Positions 60,753-64,000 of a DNA stretch of 64,000 nucleotides are shown here, in pieces (positions within the stretch are counted from its first letter, which is position 1; each line of letters starts with the position of its first letter). The stretch comes from Paeniglutamicibacter quisquiliarum (GTDB taxonomy: Bacteria > Actinomycetota > Actinomycetes > Actinomycetales > Micrococcaceae), in NCBI RefSeq assembly GCF_019084045.1, contig NZ_JAHRED010000001.1, positions 124,001 to 188,000 on the forward strand, in the 5' to 3' direction. Position numbers and translations under genes: made by a program. The notes beneath the pieces were generated by a model that saw nothing but the letters and a program-made list of their open reading frames with translations, did not search any database and was not told the DNA's origin.

Positions 60753-61646
60753 CGAAGGGGCACAATCCGGTAGTCGATCCCTGTCAACCTCGCGCAGGCA
60801 TTCCATGAAGGCAGCGGCCGCGGGGTTGGAGGTGCCACGGGCCATGTACAGGGCGCTTTGTGGCCGGGAGGCAATGGGCCTGAATGCCACGCCCGGCATC
60901 TGAAAACGGGCGACCGATTCAGGCAGGATCGACATTCCAAGCCCAGCTGCCACTAGACCCAGGATGGTCTCCTGGTGGATGGCCTGCTCCACGATGTTCG
61001 GCTGTCCGTGCCCGTCAAAGAGCGAGTTCACCACAGAGAAGAACCCGCTCATGTGCTTGTACGGGAAGAGGATGAAGTTTTCCCTCGCGAAGTCGTCTAC
61101 TGAAACGGTGGCGAGCGCGGCCAATGGATGAGCTTCGGGCAGCACCAGGACCAAAGGTTCGGTATGGATCTGCTCGAGATTCATGCCGGGAAGGCGCATC
61201 GGGTCTCTCAGGATGCCGATGTCGAGATGACCTTCGACCAGCAGGTCGACTTGCTCGTCGGTGGTGACCGGGCTCAGTGCCAGTTCCACCAGCGGTCGAC
61301 GTTCGCGGAACAGCCGCACGGCCTCGGGAATGACCGTGTAGCTGGCCGAGCTGACAAAACCGACGGTGAGCTTGCCGCGGATTCCGGTGTTGACTTCCGT
61401 GATTTCCGAAACCACTCGGCCCAGGTCGGCGAGCACTGGGGTCAGGCTGTCTCGGAACATTTGCCCTGCCGCGGTGAGCTTCACGCTGCGGGTTGTGCGG
61501 TCAAAGAGGAGGACCTTGAGTTCCTTTTCCAACTTTTTCACCGCTACCGTCAATGGCGGCTGCGACATCGAAAGTAGCTCTGCCGCTCGGCCGAAGTGCA
61601 GCTCGTCCGCCACCACAAGGAAGTACTGCAATTGTCGAAGTTCCAT
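60729..61646 (-). CDS. LysR family transcriptional regulator
   Basis: A 305-aa LysR-type protein. The HTH is at about residues 1-60 ('MELRQLQYFLVVADELHFGRAAELLSMSQPPLTVAVKKLE' in part). The substrate-binding domain starts near 90 ('GKLTVGFVSSASYTVIPEAVRLFRERRP'). The C-terminal 10 or so residues ('CAPSPSCKKPV') are read from the decayed MBL remnant, so the original end may have been changed. It is divergent from the flavoprotein gene, and a dyad typical of LysR boxes lies just upstream. Confidence 0.86.
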   Translation of the reverse strand: MELRQLQYFLVVADELHFGRAAELLSMSQPPLTVAVKKLEKELKVLLFDRTTRSVKLTAAGQMFRDSLTPVLADLGRVVSEITEVNTGIRGKLTVGFVSSASYTVIPEAVRLFRERRPLVELALSPVTTDEQVDLLVEGHLDIGILRDPMRLPGMNLEQIHTEPLVLVLPEAHPLAALATVSVDDFARENFILFPYKHMSGFFSVVNSLFDGHGQPNIVEQAIHQETILGLVAAGLGMSILPESVARFQMPGVAFRPIASRPQSALYMARGTSNPAAAAFMECLREVDRDRLPDCAPSPSCKKPV

Positions 61647-61657
61647 GAACCTATTCT

Positions 61658-61671
61658 TTCACGATCGCGAA
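61658..61671. promoter_or_regulatory. LysR-box-like dyad
   Basis: TTCACGATCGCGAA is palindromic at 12 of 14 positions, contains the T-N11-A pattern of LysR operators and lies 12 bases upstream of the LysR start in the 128-bp divergent gap. Confidence 0.5.
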
Positions 61672-61774
61672 TAATCTCCATGTAAATAATATTGGACGCA
61701 GATATGAATTTTGTGGATTACTTGAACACAGAAGCGGCAAACTAGCTAACCGCACAGTGACCCCAGGAGTTTCC

Positions 61775-62944
61775 ATGAGCCAGTCGACACCACACGAAGC
61801 ATCCGAATACGTAGTCATCGGAGCGGGCCTTGCCGGTTCCGCGGCAGCATGGAAGCTGGCTCAGCGCGGGTACGAAGTAGCGCTCCTGGAACGCAGCACA
61901 CCAGCCAACGCCGCCGGCAGCTCACACGGCTCCGCCCGCATCTTCCGCTACGCCTACCCGGAACCGTTCTACGCGGATCTGGTGAAGCAGTCGAAGACCG
62001 GCTGGGATGAACTTGAAGAGATCGTAGGTACTCAACTGATCAACCCCGTGGGGGCAGTCGACTACGGACCCACCCGTAACCCCCGCAACCTTGCCAACGT
62101 GCTGGAACAGGTGGGCATTGAACACGAGCTGATGGGTGCTGCAGAGGCACGCGAGCGCTTTGCCGGCATTGCCTTTGATACCGAGGTTCTGTGGCAGCCC
62201 GGGGCGGGTGTCATCGACGCCGAGGCGTCCGTGCTGGCGATGGTTGCCGAGGCGGAAAATCATGGGGCCCGTGTGGAGATCAACTGGCCGGTGAAGAGCA
62301 TCGAGTCCACCGCCACCGGATACAGGATCCATTGTGAGGACGGCCGAACCCAGGACTGCGCCAAGGTCATTGTTGCCGCCGGTGGTTGGTTGCCGGAATT
62401 GCTGGGCAACCTGTCACTCCCCAGTGGATTCGTATCGGGCATTCCAGCCTTTGAAGTCTTCCAGGAGCAGGCCTTCCACTTCCCCTACGCAGATTCCAAT
62501 CCGGAGTCCGTTGGCGCGTGGCCCACATACATCCACAAGGCAGCCGAGTTCCAGTCCTATGGACTGCCGGGGGGACGAGACGCCGAGTTCCGTGGGCAGA
62601 AGGTTGCCGAATACAAGGGTGGGCGCATCATGAGGGATGCCTCCGAACAGGACGGATTGGTCAGCACCGCCAACCGCGAGCGCGTGATCAACTACGTGAA
62701 GAAGTTCCTGCCGGGCCTGATTCCGGTGCCCTATGCGGAGACCACCTGCATCTTCACCAGTACGCCCACCGAAGACTTCATCCTTGATGAAACCAACGGA
62801 ATCACCATCATGTCCCCTTGCTCGGGTCACGGTGCCAAGTTCGCCCCGCTGCTCGGTGATCTTGCAGCGGATCTGGCCACAGGTACTGCGGGTGTGCCGG
62901 AGGTTTTCCGCCCGGGATCCAAGGCCGCAAGCCTGCTCCTCTAG
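61775..62944 (+). CDS. Sarcosine oxidase/N-methyl-L-amino-acid oxidase-like flavoprotein (MSOX/SolA type)
   Basis: A 389-aa DAO-family flavoprotein. 'YVVIGAGLAGSAAAWKLAQRG' binds FAD, 'SSHGSARIFRYAYPEPFY' is the MSOX/SolA signature, and 'CIFTSTPTEDFILDE' contains Cys325, at the position that carries the covalent 8-alpha-cysteinyl FAD in monomeric sarcosine oxidase. 'SPCSGHGAKFAP' closes the site. ATG 61775 has AGGAG five bases upstream; a GTG at 61757 is less likely. It oxidises a secondary amine such as an N-methyl amino acid to an imine plus H2O2. In operon with the amidohydrolase downstream. Confidence 0.88.
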   Translation: MSQSTPHEASEYVVIGAGLAGSAAAWKLAQRGYEVALLERSTPANAAGSSHGSARIFRYAYPEPFYADLVKQSKTGWDELEEIVGTQLINPVGAVDYGPTRNPRNLANVLEQVGIEHELMGAAEARERFAGIAFDTEVLWQPGAGVIDAEASVLAMVAEAENHGARVEINWPVKSIESTATGYRIHCEDGRTQDCAKVIVAAGGWLPELLGNLSLPSGFVSGIPAFEVFQEQAFHFPYADSNPESVGAWPTYIHKAAEFQSYGLPGGRDAEFRGQKVAEYKGGRIMRDASEQDGLVSTANRERVINYVKKFLPGLIPVPYAETTCIFTSTPTEDFILDETNGITIMSPCSGHGAKFAPLLGDLAADLATGTAGVPEVFRPGSKAASLLL

Positions 62945-62997
62945 CTAGACATTCAGCAGCCTCCACCTTGCACAGCATCACGAACTCAGGAGAACCA

Positions 62998-64000
62998 ATG
63001 CCGCAGTCAACCACCACCGCGATGAGCACCGTCACCGGGCTCATGAACCAGATATCGGGAACCGGACAGGATGCGATCCGCGGGGGATACACCCGTCCGG
63101 TGTACTCGGACGCGGAGATCGAGCTGCGCCAGTGGTTCATTGAACAGGCGGAAAGCCGTGGGCTCAGCGTAGAGCAAGACGGTAACGGGGCGCTCTGGGC
63201 ATGGTGGGACCTACCTTCTGGGAACCGTACCGACGCGCTGGTCACCGGGAGCCACCTGGACTCAGTTCCCGGTGGTGGACCATTCGACGGGCCGCTCGGT
63301 GTTGCCAGCGCGCTGGTGGCGCTGGACCGGCTCAAGACCCGGGAGCTGGAACGCAATAGAGCGCTGGCAATTGTGGTCTTCCCCGAAGAGGAAGGATCGC
63401 GCTTCGGTGTGGCCTGCCTGGGGACGCGCCTGCTGACAGGTGCCATAACAGTAGAGAAGGCGCTGAACCTCAGGGATCAGGACGGAACCACCTTTGCGGA
63501 CGTGGCACGAAGCAATGGGCTCGACACCCGACTCATGGGACCGGACGCAAAACGTCTGGCCCAAATCGGCGCATTCGTTGAGTTGCACGTGGAACAGGGA
63601 CTCGGACTTGGGGACCTGGATCACCCGGTGGCCATTGGCGGTTCGATCCTGGGCCACGGTCGCTGGCGCTTGAGCGTCACCGGACAGGGGAACCACGCCG
63701 GAACCACGCTTATGGCTGGCCGCCGAGACCCGATGGTGGCCGCAGCCCAAATGGTGGTGGCCATTCGCGATATCGCTCGGGCCCAGCCCCACGCTCGGGC
63801 AACCGTAGGACGAATCGAACCTGTACCTGGCGGAACCAACGTGATCGCTTCTGCCGTGAATTTCTGGCTCGATGTCCGCCACCCGGACGATGCAATCACC
63901 GCCACGCTCATCCAACGCATCCACGACACTTCTCTGGAACTTGCGGCATCCGAGGGCTGCTCACTTGCCCTCAACCAGGAATCGCTGAGCCCCACCGTCA
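62998..64000 (+). CDS. N-carbamoyl-L-amino-acid hydrolase / allantoate amidohydrolase-type M20 enzyme, C-terminally cut by the window end
   Basis: An M20-type zinc amidohydrolase; 334 codons are visible without a stop. 'TGSHLDSVPGGGPFDGPLGV' holds His86 and Asp97, 'FPEEEGSRFGVACLGTRLL' the catalytic glutamates, and 'FVELHVEQG' the next metal ligand. This order is typical of allantoate amidohydrolase, N-carbamoyl-amino-acid hydrolase and their relatives. AGGAGA lies four bases before ATG 62998. Being 53 bases behind an N-methyl-amino-acid oxidase-type gene, it may release an N-carbamoyl or N-formimino group from the same compound; similar pairs occur near histidine-utilisation genes in Arthrobacter (recollection, unverified). 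Confidence 0.86.
   Translation, partial: MPQSTTTAMSTVTGLMNQISGTGQDAIRGGYTRPVYSDAEIELRQWFIEQAESRGLSVEQDGNGALWAWWDLPSGNRTDALVTGSHLDSVPGGGPFDGPLGVASALVALDRLKTRELERNRALAIVVFPEEEGSRFGVACLGTRLLTGAITVEKALNLRDQDGTTFADVARSNGLDTRLMGPDAKRLAQIGAFVELHVEQGLGLGDLDHPVAIGGSILGHGRWRLSVTGQGNHAGTTLMAGRRDPMVAAAQMVVAIRDIARAQPHARATVGRIEPVPGGTNVIASAVNFWLDVRHPDDAITATLIQRIHDTSLELAASEGCSLALNQESLSPTV

Noticed and set aside
1-64000. Search by eye for CRISPR arrays, tRNA/rRNA genes, transposases or prophage genes
   Set aside because: No regularly spaced repeats, cloverleaf-like sequences, DDE transposase motifs or phage genes were found.

Overview
The window is high-GC DNA with densely packed, often translationally coupled genes, frequent GTG/TTG starts and many catabolic enzymes paired with dedicated transporters and AsnC, TetR, IclR, LacI, GntR or LysR regulators. 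This points to an actinomycete, most likely a soil Micrococcaceae of Arthrobacter type (inference from gene content and style; no rRNA or marker gene is present). I saw no tRNA, rRNA, CRISPR array, transposase or phage structural gene.

Layout. 0-5.5 kb: a partial VOC protein, D-serine dehydratase, an M81 (MlrC-like) hydrolase coupled to an MFS carrier, and a divergent AsnC-type regulator. 5.6-10.7 kb: a TetR / methylcrotonyl-type carboxylase / CitE-like lyase operon that looks like part of leucine catabolism. 10.9-11.6 kb: a HigBA-type toxin-antitoxin pair. 11.7-17.3 kb: AsnC regulator, amidase, a two-gene DUF5058 membrane system and an M20 amidohydrolase. 17.4-20.9 kb: thiolase and 3-oxoacid CoA-transferase (acetoacetate use) with an IclR regulator. 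20.9-26.1 kb: glycerate kinase, BKACE cleavage enzyme, SDR, MFS and LacI regulator, matching the 2-deoxy-D-ribonate pathway, whose acetoacetate product is handled by the genes next door. 26.5-28.5 kb: an efflux-type MFS and a TMEM175-type channel. 28.7-36 kb: a CHAD protein divergent from two phosphoesterases, an AfuA/PhnS-type ABC transporter and a histidine phosphatase (organophosphate theme). 36-43.3 kb: a strictly coupled eight-gene operon (two unrecognised proteins, IclR regulator, M19 peptidase-like protein, NMT1/SsuA-type ABC transporter, RidA) of unknown substrate.

43.6-48.9 kb: a VOC gene, a Fic protein, a truncated second VOC copy, an ene-reductase, an AraC regulator and an MBL-fold hydrolase. 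49.0-60.1 kb: a lower-GC island encoding a complete predicted route from cis-3-hydroxy-L-proline to glutamate (two-subunit aconitase X, Ldh-family ketimine reductase, proline dehydrogenase, glutamate-semialdehyde dehydrogenase), a GntR regulator, a polar amino-acid ABC transporter and an FAD amine oxidase. 60.4-60.75 kb: a decayed copy of the AraC-MBL pair, so the island lies between direct repeats of that locus. The Fic gene lies between VOC copies in the same way. 60.7-64 kb: LysR regulator, sarcosine/N-methyl-amino-acid oxidase-type flavoprotein and an N-carbamoylase/allantoate amidohydrolase-type enzyme cut by the window end.

The most interesting items are the hydroxyproline island and its repeat-bounded architecture, the deoxyribonate-acetoacetate route, the phosphoester uptake cluster and the orphan eight-gene operon. 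All functions are inferred from sequence reading without database searches.
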